Source: Acidobacteriaceae bacterium
GTDB lineage: Bacteria; Acidobacteriota; Terriglobia; Terriglobales; Acidobacteriaceae
Assembly (NCBI GenBank): GCA_003133425.1
Contig: PKXI01000119.1
Coordinates: 1-11,506, forward strand
DNA: 11,506 bases
Reading direction: 5' to 3'
Shown: piece after piece, positions 1-7,273 of the stretch
How the letters are laid out: the number at the start of each line of letters is the position of its first letter
Position numbering within the stretch: the first letter of the stretch is position 1
The notes under the pieces: generated by a model
What the model saw: only the letters and a program-made list of their open reading frames with translations
What the model was told of the DNA's origin: nothing
Database searches by the model: none
Made by a program: the position numbers and the translations under genes

Positions 1-69
1 CTAAGGCCGCCTTTTCAGCAAGCGGCTGGATGTAGTCCGCTAGCATGGAGTCGGGCCACATGGGGCGCT

Positions 70-267
70 GTGCACGCGCATTGCCCATATACGCAGGAAC
101 TCCGCGACTGGCTGGAGTGGACCAGGCGCGACTTTCGCGAGTACGACGTGGAGGCTGACGCTGAAGCGAACGCTCCCATGATCGCGCTGATTCGCGGCGG
201 ACGCAATGTCCCCGTCTTGGTGGAAGACGGCAGAGTGATTCAGGTGGGCTGGCAGGGACACGGTTGA
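70..267 (+). CDS. Glutaredoxin-like small protein with CPYT motif (Cys form of the UXX-star type)
   Basis: This 65-residue thioredoxin-fold protein is predicted to do thiol-disulfide chemistry; its partner is unknown. A CPYT motif starts at residue 5. An ELRDWLEW helix and an EYDVEA strand (about residues 24-29) follow. Then come the cis-Pro segment NVPVLVEDG (46-54) and the ending GWQGHG. From memory, this layout matches the glutaredoxin-like family whose members often have selenocysteine at the first motif position; here the codon is TGC, so it is the Cys form. The start is uncertain. GTG at 70 has only a weak GGGG upstream and leaves almost no first beta strand. The frame stays open back to position 1, so the gene may begin outside the window or be N-terminally damaged. 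It converges on the UxuA-like gene and shares its terminator. Family call fairly sure, start unsure. Confidence 0.55.
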   Translation: MHAHCPYTQELRDWLEWTRRDFREYDVEADAEANAPMIALIRGGRNVPVLVEDGRVIQVGWQGHG

Positions 268-290
268 TCCCGCGATGCGCAATGCAAAAC

Positions 291-327
291 CAGGCCGCGC
301 GTCCAAATCTTCTGAGCGCGCGGCCTG
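291..327. terminator. Bidirectional intrinsic terminator between convergent genes
   Basis: Perfect 11-bp inverted repeat, CAGGCCGCGCG (291-301) and its complement (317-327), with a 15-nt loop. It lies 23 nt after the stop of the glutaredoxin-like gene and 15 nt after the stop of the UxuA-like gene. Read leftward, the stem is followed by GGTTTTGC, a short U tract. Read rightward, it is followed only by a T-rich ACTCTTTGACTT. It should therefore work better for the leftward operon. Confidence 0.7.
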
Positions 328-342
328 ACTCTTTGACTTCTG

Positions 343-1542
343 TCAGGATACTTCGGAGTTGGCGGCGTTGATCAAGGCCTTGAGATATCCATAACCAAAT
401 GCATAGGCTTGAAGCTTTCCCGGATCGCCGGGACTGGCAGGCATGTGGTCAGGCAAGATACCGCCCGAAAATCCCGAGTCACGTAGGATGCGAATGATCT
501 TGAAGAAGTCGAGTACCCCGTCGTCTGGATAGACCTCGGCGAAATTATTCAGTCCTCCATGAAGGGCGCGCATATGAATCTGGTGAATTCTGCCACGATC
601 TACAAGCCATTGCACGAGCGGGGGAATCTGTTTGTTGGCATCGGTAGAACCTTCTGCGAGAACTCCAACATCCATCTGGAATCCGTTATGCGGATCGTCG
701 ACGATCATCGCATAGCGCTTATAGGCGTCGAAGATCGAGGGTGAATCGAAGTTCTCAACGCCCTCGTACCCGTAGGGCAATCCTGGCGGGTCATACGGGT
801 GGTTGGCCATATTGACGTTATTTTCCTTACAGACTGGAATTACTCGATGGAGGAAGGCAGCTATGCGATCCCAATACTCCTCGTAACTTACTTCGCCGTA
901 TTCAGCCACGGGAAGTTGTTTCCAGTTAGGTTCCAGCTTGAAGTTAGAGTAGATGGAATCGCCCCTGCCCGGTTCAGTACCATTGCGGCGGATAGGAATC
1001 GCTGTCCAATGCTGGCTGATTAATCCAACTCCTACTTCTCGAGCCTTGCGAATGTTTTCGCAAACCTGGTCCAGCTTTCTTTCGCGATCCGGACCGGGCT
1101 TCATTACGATATAGCCGGAATCCATACGGAAGCCCTCGATGGTCATGCCCAGGCTATCGCAGGTGTCGCGCATGCGCTTCAGCTTATCGAGGTCGAAGGC
1201 TCCGCCCATTGGACCTTCGGCCGGAATGAAATCTCCACCGCGGCGCGCCGAAGATCCGGCTGCGGACGCGGACATCGGAATATGGTTTCCTTCAATTACC
1301 ATGTCCGGATCTGGGCTGATATGAGTAACACCACAGCGGAGGTTATAGTTAATATTCTCCTTGGAGATGATGTTGTTGCCTTCGATCGCATGGTAGTCGG
1401 CGCCAACATGCATCTTGAGGTTCTTCTTATGAGGACGCGCCGCGGCCGTCTGGGCCGTTGCCAACCCAGGCAGCACGGAAGCTGACAGGCCTGCACCGGC
1501 GATGGTTCCGAGCATCGCTCTACCGAAATCTCTTCTTCTCAT
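343..1542 (-). CDS. Tat-exported UxuA-like mannonate dehydratase family protein (TIM barrel)
   Basis: Relative of mannonate dehydratase UxuA, which converts D-mannonate to 2-keto-3-deoxygluconate. The 399 residues match the usual family length of about 390-400. The N-terminus is a Tat signal: RRRDF at 2-6, a hydrophobic stretch at 9-28, and likely cleavage after ATA (28-30), so it should act in the periplasm; UxuA is normally cytosolic. Compared with E. coli UxuA from memory, NHPYDPP (247-253) matches the metal-His motif HPDDPP, NGFQMDVG (286-293) matches NGFTMCTG, HMR (323-325) matches HLR, and PDH (364-366) is kept. The metal Cys becomes Asp291; His248, His323 and Asp365 remain. The family His in FHE is Ala335, and the Arg before PDH is Leu363. 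Substrate and even reaction may therefore differ. GGAG lies 6 nt before the ATG. It is last in the operon, 107 bp after the GH-like gene. Confidence 0.8.
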   Translation of the reverse strand: MRRRDFGRAMLGTIAGAGLSASVLPGLATAQTAAARPHKKNLKMHVGADYHAIEGNNIISKENINYNLRCGVTHISPDPDMVIEGNHIPMSASAAGSSARRGGDFIPAEGPMGGAFDLDKLKRMRDTCDSLGMTIEGFRMDSGYIVMKPGPDRERKLDQVCENIRKAREVGVGLISQHWTAIPIRRNGTEPGRGDSIYSNFKLEPNWKQLPVAEYGEVSYEEYWDRIAAFLHRVIPVCKENNVNMANHPYDPPGLPYGYEGVENFDSPSIFDAYKRYAMIVDDPHNGFQMDVGVLAEGSTDANKQIPPLVQWLVDRGRIHQIHMRALHGGLNNFAEVYPDDGVLDFFKIIRILRDSGFSGGILPDHMPASPGDPGKLQAYAFGYGYLKALINAANSEVS

Positions 1543-1609
1543 GGCTCTCTCCGGGGTCCATTTTAAAGCGTGTTTCTGTCTGGCTCTTATTAGAAAGCCT
1601 AAGGGTATT

Positions 1610-1642
1610 GCCTGTCATGGAACTCCAAGCGTCATGACAGGC
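1610..1642 (-). other. Intercistronic stem-loop between GH-like and UxuA-like genes
   Basis: Perfect 10-bp inverted repeat GCCTGTCATG (1610-1619) and CATGACAGGC (1633-1642) around a 13-nt loop. It starts 7 nt after the stop of the GH-like gene. No U tract follows on the leftward strand (AATACCCTTAGG), so it is not a classical terminator. It could stabilise the upstream message, slow readthrough, or be a DNA operator. Confidence 0.55.
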
Positions 1643-1649
1643 CGTTCTT

Positions 1650-3155
1650 CTATGACTTGGCGAAAATCTGGCGGGAGGCATCGCCGGCGGCGGACAAGTT
1701 GGCGAGCCACATCTCAGTGTATTCGCGCGAGAGGACGATGCCGTCGGCTCCGGCACCAAAAGCTGCCTCAACCTCCGCCTTGACTGCAGCAGGCGTTGTT
1801 TCCTTCCAGCCTTGCTGAATTGGAACGTTGATGTCAACGCTGGGATAAATCTGAATCGAGTGATCGGTTGCGGCGGTCGCTCGTTTCGTTTCACGTGCGA
1901 TGTAATCGACAGAGAGGCCGCTTTGCGCCATCTCGTCATACGGCTTCTCGTCGTAGTTCATGATTTTGTAGTAGAGAGGCAAGAGATCCTGCGGGGTGGC
2001 GTCAGCGAAGATGGTTGAACATAACCTGTTGACGAAACCTTTCATTCGTCCGCCGCCAGCGTTGTTGTAACTCGCGATCTTGACGAAGTCGGTATAGTTC
2101 TTGATTTTCGCGTAGTCATCAACCGCACTGTAGAAAGGGCTGAAGGTCACGTTCTGCACAATATGGAAGCCAAAAGGTTTCTGGGGTGCGATAGCTTTTG
2201 CGGTGCCGTATAACTCCGCGCGAATCTCGTGATAACTGTCGTTCCAGAGGGTGTGCCAGGCCAAAATCTCAGGGTACTCGAGCAGGATTCTCCAGAAAGT
2301 GACGAAGTAGCCATCGGTGGGCCGCTGCCGCGAATCCGCTGCCTGGAACAATTTGTCCAGTTTGATAAACCCTTGCCGTGCTCTTTCGACAGAGATGTCG
2401 CGGTCTCGCGCCTTGGCGCGGCAATAACTGCAGAAACAGGAGATGCCGGTTGTGGCCCAGCCGCCGCCGATCATATTGTCCAGAGGGCCCATGCGCTCAC
2501 AGCCCCAGATAATTCCATCGACTTCGCCGGGGTAGCCGGAGAGATAGGATTCGATTCTGCCTGTCAGCTGTGCGCGATAGTTGGGATGATTCCAGCAGGC
2601 GCTGTCGGTACGTTTCCCATAGACATCAATCTCGGCCACTTCAGTGAATCCGGGAATCAGCCGCATCATATTTGCATTGGTGTTGTTGTAGTCCCATGCA
2701 AAAAAGTCCATGCCCCGCACCTTCATCTTTGGCGCGACTTCACTGATGACATTGAATTTGGTGGATGCGTGAAAATCCCTGAGGGTCGTATTTTGAAAGT
2801 ATTTCTGATCGTAGTCGTAGAATGCGCCGCCGATTTCAGGGTTGGCCTTTGAATAAGTGCCATGGTCGGGGAGTGGAATGCGTCCGCTGGCATCGGTGGG
2901 CTCAGATAGGAACGTGAAAGCAAAGGCTGTGTTGACATTTCCTTTTTGCTGAAGGTTGTCGAGGAGCTTATCTATACCTTCATCCTGCCAGGCGTAAGCC
3001 TTGACTTGCGTCCCGACGAGATTCTTCCGATTCCTGGTGGCGTAGGAATTGGACGGACGTGGCGCTTTGGTCTGGGCCTTCAGGTGCGAGCTTCCTGCAG
3101 CCGAGAGTGCTGCCAGGAATTGGACGAATCGCCGCCGCGAGATGTCGAGATTCAT
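1650..3155 (-). CDS. Tat-exported glycoside-hydrolase-like TIM-barrel protein, uncharacterised
   Basis: I do not recognise a characterised family. The 501 residues begin with a Tat signal: SRRRF at 6-10, a hydrophobic stretch at 11-20, likely cleavage near LKA (25-27), hence a periplasmic location. The body resembles hypothetical glycosyl-hydrolase-like barrels: a strand ending GIIWGCERMGPLDN (214-227, Glu220 a candidate acid), a CFCSYC Cys cluster (240-245), and a late strand GIVLSREYTEM (472-482, Glu478). It probably acts on a glycan or glycoside; the substrate is unknown. The start is set by AAGGA 7 nt before the ATG at 3155 and by the Tat motif. The frame is open to 3251, but that extension crosses a terminator hairpin. 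It lies between the TonB receptor and the UxuA-like enzyme, which fits polysaccharide or glycoconjugate breakdown. Gene and export sure; GH role inferred. Confidence 0.75.
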   Translation of the reverse strand: MNLDISRRRFVQFLAALSAAGSSHLKAQTKAPRPSNSYATRNRKNLVGTQVKAYAWQDEGIDKLLDNLQQKGNVNTAFAFTFLSEPTDASGRIPLPDHGTYSKANPEIGGAFYDYDQKYFQNTTLRDFHASTKFNVISEVAPKMKVRGMDFFAWDYNNTNANMMRLIPGFTEVAEIDVYGKRTDSACWNHPNYRAQLTGRIESYLSGYPGEVDGIIWGCERMGPLDNMIGGGWATTGISCFCSYCRAKARDRDISVERARQGFIKLDKLFQAADSRQRPTDGYFVTFWRILLEYPEILAWHTLWNDSYHEIRAELYGTAKAIAPQKPFGFHIVQNVTFSPFYSAVDDYAKIKNYTDFVKIASYNNAGGGRMKGFVNRLCSTIFADATPQDLLPLYYKIMNYDEKPYDEMAQSGLSVDYIARETKRATAATDHSIQIYPSVDINVPIQQGWKETTPAAVKAEVEAAFGAGADGIVLSREYTEMWLANLSAAGDASRQIFAKS

Positions 3156-3162
3156 GATCTGG

Positions 3163-3167
3163 TCCTT
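3163..3167 (-). promoter_or_regulatory. Ribosome binding site that fixes the GH-like start
   Basis: AAGGA on the leftward strand, 7 nt before the ATG at 3155. It favours this start over the upstream in-frame ATG at 3251, whose reading would run through the terminator stem. Confidence 0.7.
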
Positions 3168-3186
3168 ATTTGATGAGAGCGGTGAG

Positions 3187-3243
3187 AAAAAAAGACCTCC
3201 CCGGGTTCTGTTCCCCAAATTGCGGAGAACAGTTCCCGAGGAG
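3187..3243 (-). terminator. Strong intrinsic terminator after the TonB-dependent receptor
   Basis: Long two-part hairpin. The outer 9-bp stem is 3197-3205 with 3235-3243, one wobble pair. After a 2x2 internal loop, the inner 9-bp stem is 3208-3216 with 3224-3232, again one wobble, closing a 7-nt loop. Leftward, it is followed within 3 nt by seven consecutive T (plus-strand A run 3187-3193). It begins 20 nt past the receptor stop and ends about 31 nt before the GH-like start codon, so downstream expression depends on readthrough or a cryptic promoter. Confidence 0.85.
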
Positions 3244-3263
3244 CTAATCAAGGAGGCAACTGG

Positions 3264-6200
3264 TTAGAAAGTGTACTTACCCGCCAACTGCATAATGCGC
3301 GGGGGATTCGCGGCTTGGATCTGACCGAAACCCGATGAAGTAAACGAGTTGACGGGCAAGGAGAGGTTTGGGTGATTGAAGATGTTGAAGAACTCGAACC
3401 GAAGCTCCAGGTTCTGTTCTCTGAAGGTTCTGAAGAGCTTCCTGATGCTTACATCGGAGTTGATGTAATGCGGCCCCAGAAGGGAGTTCATGCCGGTGGT
3501 TCCAAAGGTCCCTGCGCCGTTTGCAGCGAAGGCAGTCTTGGTGACCCACTGCATGACACCAGGCGTTGTGTTCTTTACATACGGACTTACACCTGCGACG
3601 GCATTTGGACGATCCAGGCCGATTCCAGTTAGAGAAGCGTCTGAGCCAGTCAGCGGTGAGAACGGGAAACCATTGTTGTACGAAACCAGAAAGGACGGCG
3701 ACCATCCACCGGCAATCAGGTTGAGCATTTGGTTCGTGAAGTTGAAGCCCTGGTAGACAAACGACGCGTTCATGTTTTGGCGCAAGTCGTAGTCGCACGG
3801 ACCGTAGTCAAATCTCATGTTGGTAGGGTTGGTCTGTGTGTTGCCCTGCAGTTTATTGCCAATCGTCTCCGTATCCTGGAGGCAATGAGAGTACGTGTAG
3901 TTGTACAGCAAGGTGTAGCCATGGCTCAAGCGATGCCGAGCTGAAACCTGCAGCGCGTTGTAGGTGGTATTCACGCCATCGTTCATCATTGTGATGGTGG
4001 AATAGTAAGCGCCATTAGCCGCATTAATCTGCGACAGGATTCGGCGAGCCGGCTCATTCTTCGTGGTGGCCCCCGCGATATTTTGGGGAGCATTCTGTTC
4101 ATACCCTGAGCGAAGGTGTGTGGCCTTGTTGCCGATGTAGCTGGCCGTGATGGCCCAGTCTCCTCCGAACTGGCGCTCCAGACTCAGATCCCATTGCTGC
4201 ATGTAGGGATGATGAAGGCTGAGCGGAAGGTTGACATAGGTCCCGTTCTGGTTGAACGAAGCATTCGTGGTAGGCGGAAACGGGTTTGGAAACGGGTTAC
4301 CACCCGCAACTCCCTGGAACGGATTGGTGAATCCGCCCGCAGGCGTCGTCAATGTGAGCCCATTTGCCCAGGGAGGCGCGAGACTGAAAGCGGAGTCTGT
4401 GAATGTTTCGGGCTGATCAAAGAAGATTCCGTACGAACTGCGAATGCTTTCTTTGCCTTGTCCCGTGGGATCCCAGGCAAGGCCGATCCGTGGAGCAAAG
4501 TCGTCGTAGCTGCCATTCGCGTAGCCTTTTGGAATTCCCTTATCTCCGTAGAAGAAAACTCCCGGAGGCGCTTTCGGAAATACCGTGGAGACTGTACCCG
4601 CAGTAAATGCGGGGAAGTCAATGTGATCGCCTTCGTTGTATTGCTGTGTCTCGGGAAGGGAGGGCTCCCAGCGCACTCCGCCGTGGACGTTGAGATTCTT
4701 TGTCATTTGAAAGTCGTCTTCAAAGTATGCGGCGATGTACTTCCCGTAAGAGTTGCTCACCTGCTGGCCAGTATCCGTGAATGAATCGAGACTTCCCGTG
4801 AGGAAGTCGGCAAGAGCGTCCTTTGTCAGCGAAGCGTTGAAAGTGAAGAGGCCATTGGAATCGTAGACGTTGCTCTGATACATCTGGCCGATAATGTTCT
4901 CCGCGCCGAAGCTGAAGTGGTGTTTGCCCTTGATCCAGTCAGTGTCGTCGGACCATTGATACTGGTTCCGGACAAATTTTGCCGGAGCATTGGATCCGCC
5001 ACCGATGCTGAAGTAATTCGAAAGTGTGATGTAAGAGAAGTTTGGTGCGGCGTCGTAGATATTGATGCCTACCTGGGTGGGGCTCGGCATATTAGACGGG
5101 TCGGAGCGGTGGATCGCCAGGCGCGCGTAGGTGAAGTGGATCGAGTTGATGATTGTCGGAGAAATCGTCATCTGGTCGCCGATCACGACTGACTGTGAGC
5201 GGTCAAGGAGAGCGGGACGAGTCAAGGTCAGCAGGTTAGTTGTGTACACCGCTGGATTCGCGTAATCCAGAATGAAATAACGTCCAAAGATCGTATTCTT
5301 CGGAGTCCGCACCCAATCTACGCGGGCCACGTCCTGATATTCATTGCTTGGATTGGATGCCGGATAGGTCAACTTTCCGCACGGATCGGTTGAAACCGGT
5401 ATGAGTTTAAGGTAGGCCAGAGCCGGGGCACTATAGGAAGACGTTGGGATCTGGTTGCCGGTATAAGGTGTCGTGGTACCGGGATGCACCAACTGTCTGC
5501 CGCCGGTTTGGCATACAGTGCCGTTAGCCGCATTGCCGTTCTCGATCGCGGACCAGTCGCCGTTCATAACTGCTTGCGTTGGCACGTAAACGATATTTGC
5601 TCCCGACACATTGCGAATAATGGTTCCCTGGTAGCCGCCGAAGCCGAAAAGCTTGTCTTTCACGATGGGGCCGCCAACTGTTCCGCCAAACTGATTGCGG
5701 TGAAGCGCATCCCTGCTGGTCGGCGTGGCAAAGAAATTCTGCGCATTGAGGGATGGCGTGCGCACAAATTCAAACAGGTCACCGTGGTAGCCGTTGCCCC
5801 CTTGCTTTGTGACGACGTTGATTACTGAGCCGGGATGCAGTCCGTACCGGGCCGAGATGCCATTGGTCTGCACGTTGAATTCCTGCAGGGCGTCAGGGAA
5901 GGGGAACGGCATGTTGATGTTGGAGTGCGAGTCGTTATTGTCTCCGCCATCGAGCAGGTAGTTGTTGCCGTTGATCTGGCCGCCCGAGACTGAGACGCCA
6001 ACGGAGTTGACATAGTCGTGGGTGGTAACGACACGGCTGGCGGCGTTGGGCGGCATGGCAGCGCCGCCGGAGAGCAGAATCAGATCGGTTGCCTGGCGTC
6101 CGTTCAGTGGAAGATCAACGATGCGCTGGTGGTCAATGACTTCAGAGATCGATGTGTCCTGGGTCTCGACCATGGCTGCATCTGCGGAGACCTGGACTTC

Positions 6201-6557
6201 CTGGGAGACGCTGCCGACGGTGAGCGGGACATTGACCTGGACATTTTGTCCGACCTGCAAGACGAGGCCGGTTTGGGTATATTTTCTGAATCCGTTGGCG
6301 GTGACTTGCAGCGAATAGCCGCCGACGGGAAGTCCTGGCAGTACGAAGGACCCATCCGCACCGCTTACCGTGGTCTGGACCTGGCCCGTTTCCTTCTGCG
6401 TTGCAGTGATCTTGGCGCCCACTACCGCAGCCCCGGATTGATCGAGCACCGTGCCATGAATCTGTGCATTATTGACCGATTGTGCGAAGCCGGCATTGTG
6501 CAGTAAAAGGACCAGGCAGATTGCCGAAATCCACTTTGCCACTTTGGAAATAACCAT
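3264..6557 (-). CDS. Oar-like TonB-dependent outer-membrane receptor
   Basis: Outer-membrane receptor predicted to move a large ligand into the periplasm using TonB energy. The 1097 residues start with a Sec signal (hydrophobic core about 9-19, likely cleavage GFA/Q at 25/26). A carboxypeptidase-regulatory-like beta-sandwich follows (about 31-115, with GTVLDQSGAAVVGAKI and GSFVLPGLPVGGY). Next are a plug (about 135-260, with LPLNGRQATDL at 149-159, YLLDGGDNND at 200-209 and VINVVTKQGGNG at 245-255) and a barrel rich in alternating aromatic strands that ends in KYTF, a C-terminal Phe as in a beta-signal. This is the usual layout of acidobacterial Oar/SusC-like receptors of about 1000-1200 residues. 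GGAGG lies 7 nt before the ATG. No SusD gene is visible. It is first in its transcription unit; the substrate is probably a glycan or sugar-acid conjugate, judging from neighbours only. Confidence 0.9.
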   Translation of the reverse strand: MVISKVAKWISAICLVLLLHNAGFAQSVNNAQIHGTVLDQSGAAVVGAKITATQKETGQVQTTVSGADGSFVLPGLPVGGYSLQVTANGFRKYTQTGLVLQVGQNVQVNVPLTVGSVSQEVQVSADAAMVETQDTSISEVIDHQRIVDLPLNGRQATDLILLSGGAAMPPNAASRVVTTHDYVNSVGVSVSGGQINGNNYLLDGGDNNDSHSNINMPFPFPDALQEFNVQTNGISARYGLHPGSVINVVTKQGGNGYHGDLFEFVRTPSLNAQNFFATPTSRDALHRNQFGGTVGGPIVKDKLFGFGGYQGTIIRNVSGANIVYVPTQAVMNGDWSAIENGNAANGTVCQTGGRQLVHPGTTTPYTGNQIPTSSYSAPALAYLKLIPVSTDPCGKLTYPASNPSNEYQDVARVDWVRTPKNTIFGRYFILDYANPAVYTTNLLTLTRPALLDRSQSVVIGDQMTISPTIINSIHFTYARLAIHRSDPSNMPSPTQVGINIYDAAPNFSYITLSNYFSIGGGSNAPAKFVRNQYQWSDDTDWIKGKHHFSFGAENIIGQMYQSNVYDSNGLFTFNASLTKDALADFLTGSLDSFTDTGQQVSNSYGKYIAAYFEDDFQMTKNLNVHGGVRWEPSLPETQQYNEGDHIDFPAFTAGTVSTVFPKAPPGVFFYGDKGIPKGYANGSYDDFAPRIGLAWDPTGQGKESIRSSYGIFFDQPETFTDSAFSLAPPWANGLTLTTPAGGFTNPFQGVAGGNPFPNPFPPTTNASFNQNGTYVNLPLSLHHPYMQQWDLSLERQFGGDWAITASYIGNKATHLRSGYEQNAPQNIAGATTKNEPARRILSQINAANGAYYSTITMMNDGVNTTYNALQVSARHRLSHGYTLLYNYTYSHCLQDTETIGNKLQGNTQTNPTNMRFDYGPCDYDLRQNMNASFVYQGFNFTNQMLNLIAGGWSPSFLVSYNNGFPFSPLTGSDASLTGIGLDRPNAVAGVSPYVKNTTPGVMQWVTKTAFAANGAGTFGTTGMNSLLGPHYINSDVSIRKLFRTFREQNLELRFEFFNIFNHPNLSLPVNSFTSSGFGQIQAANPPRIMQLAGKYTF

Positions 6558-6875
6558 TTGTTCGCCTCCGGTACAGATTGCAGTGGTCTGTTGAGTCGTG
6601 TTTTCGATTTGATTGTTGCCTTCAGCGCATTACTCGCGGCGGACCAGGTAGCGCACGGCCAGACCTGGAGCGTTGCGCACGGGAGGGAATCCAGTGGTTT
6701 CCAGGAACATTCCCACTGGGACCTCAGCGATTGGCCTACGGCAAACTTGGATGCCATTCGTAGACCAGATGTCTCTTCCAGGCATCAAATTCCGGAGTGT
6801 GATCGATCGAGGAATCTGTCAGGACTTACGGGGGCGATCATTTGAAGACTGGAAAAAGAACACAACATGAGTTGC
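6558..6875 (-). promoter_or_regulatory. Long 5' leader of the receptor gene with hairpin 6691-6719
   Basis: If transcription starts from the promoter at 6882-6911, the receptor message has an untranslated leader of about 318 nt. Inside it is a perfect 7-bp inverted repeat, CCAGTGG (6691-6697) with CCACTGG (6713-6719), loop 15 nt. I recognise no known riboswitch class and no convincing small gene: open frames here lack ribosome sites and family-like sequence. The role is unknown. Confidence 0.4.
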
Positions 6876-6881
6876 GAGAAC

Positions 6882-6911
6882 TTTATACGCACCTCAAGAA
6901 ACGACTGTCAA
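6882..6911 (-). promoter_or_regulatory. Sigma-70-type promoter for the receptor transcription unit
   Basis: On the leftward strand, a perfect TTGACA (6906-6911) is followed after 18 bp by TATAAA (6882-6887, 5 of 6 to consensus). Transcription would begin near 6875. This is the best promoter-like pair I found in the window, and it points at the receptor gene. Confidence 0.6.
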
Positions 6912-6926
6912 GCGGAAAGATGGCAT

Positions 6927-6941
6927 GCCTGTCCGCCTGTC
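6927..6941 (-). repeat. Tandem GCCTGTC repeat just upstream of the -35 box
   Basis: GCCTGTC occurs at 6927-6933 and 6935-6941 (period 8). An 8-bp palindrome, GGCATGCC (6922-6929), overlaps the first copy. The pair lies 15-30 bp upstream of the -35 box of the receptor promoter, a usual position for an activator site. Function inferred. Confidence 0.35.
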
Positions 6942-7227
6942 ATACCATTGAAAAATTGAAGGGATCAAGCAGCCTCCAAGGACAGCGAATTCTTGTTTTG
7001 GATTGGCCGATGGCTGCGGTGAAAGTGCCGGCAGGGTATTGATGTTGCGGAAGAGCGTCTATACGGCTAAAGCGTTTTTCTTGAGAGACTTACCACTTGT
7101 ATCTGGTTGGGACGGGGGTTATGCGCACGTATGCACTGCGTCAAGGGTTTGTCAGAGACTGGGGAAAATGGACTACTCTGAGGGCCGATCGGAGCGGTTA
7201 TATACGGGCACAGAACCAAAGGACGCG
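6942..7227. other. Intergenic region without a recognisable gene
   Basis: Between the receptor promoter region and the terminator of the cupin gene. Short open frames here have no ribosome site and no recognisable protein. There is no tRNA-like fold, transposon end or long repeat that I could see. Confidence 0.5.
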
Positions 7228-7255
7228 CGCCCGCGGACCGGGTTGAACGCGGGCG
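7228..7255 (-). terminator. Probable terminator after the cupin gene
   Basis: Perfect 8-bp GC-only inverted repeat, CGCCCGCG (7228-7235) with CGCGGGCG (7248-7255), loop 12 nt, starting 18 nt past the cupin stop. The downstream T tract is weak (GCGCGTCCTTTGG), so termination may be partial or need Rho. Confidence 0.45.
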
Positions 7256-7273
7256 ACAGGCACCTGAGGCCGG

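Noticed and set aside
82..84. Possible selenocysteine at the glutaredoxin-like motif
   Set aside because: The codon is TGC, an ordinary Cys; there is no in-frame TGA in the gene before its stop.
2229..2852. Rightward open frame of 207 codons
   Set aside because: Antisense to the GH-like gene, with no ribosome site or recognisable family; treated as a shadow.
3156..3251. In-frame N-terminal extension of the GH-like gene by 32 codons
   Set aside because: It would translate through the terminator stem and place residues before a standard Tat signal; AAGGA precedes the ATG at 3155.
6558..7042. Several short open frames (61-95 codons) in the receptor upstream region
   Set aside because: No ribosome sites and no family-like sequence; they overlap the leftward promoter and leader. 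One begins with TTG in the region just downstream of the leftward -10 box.
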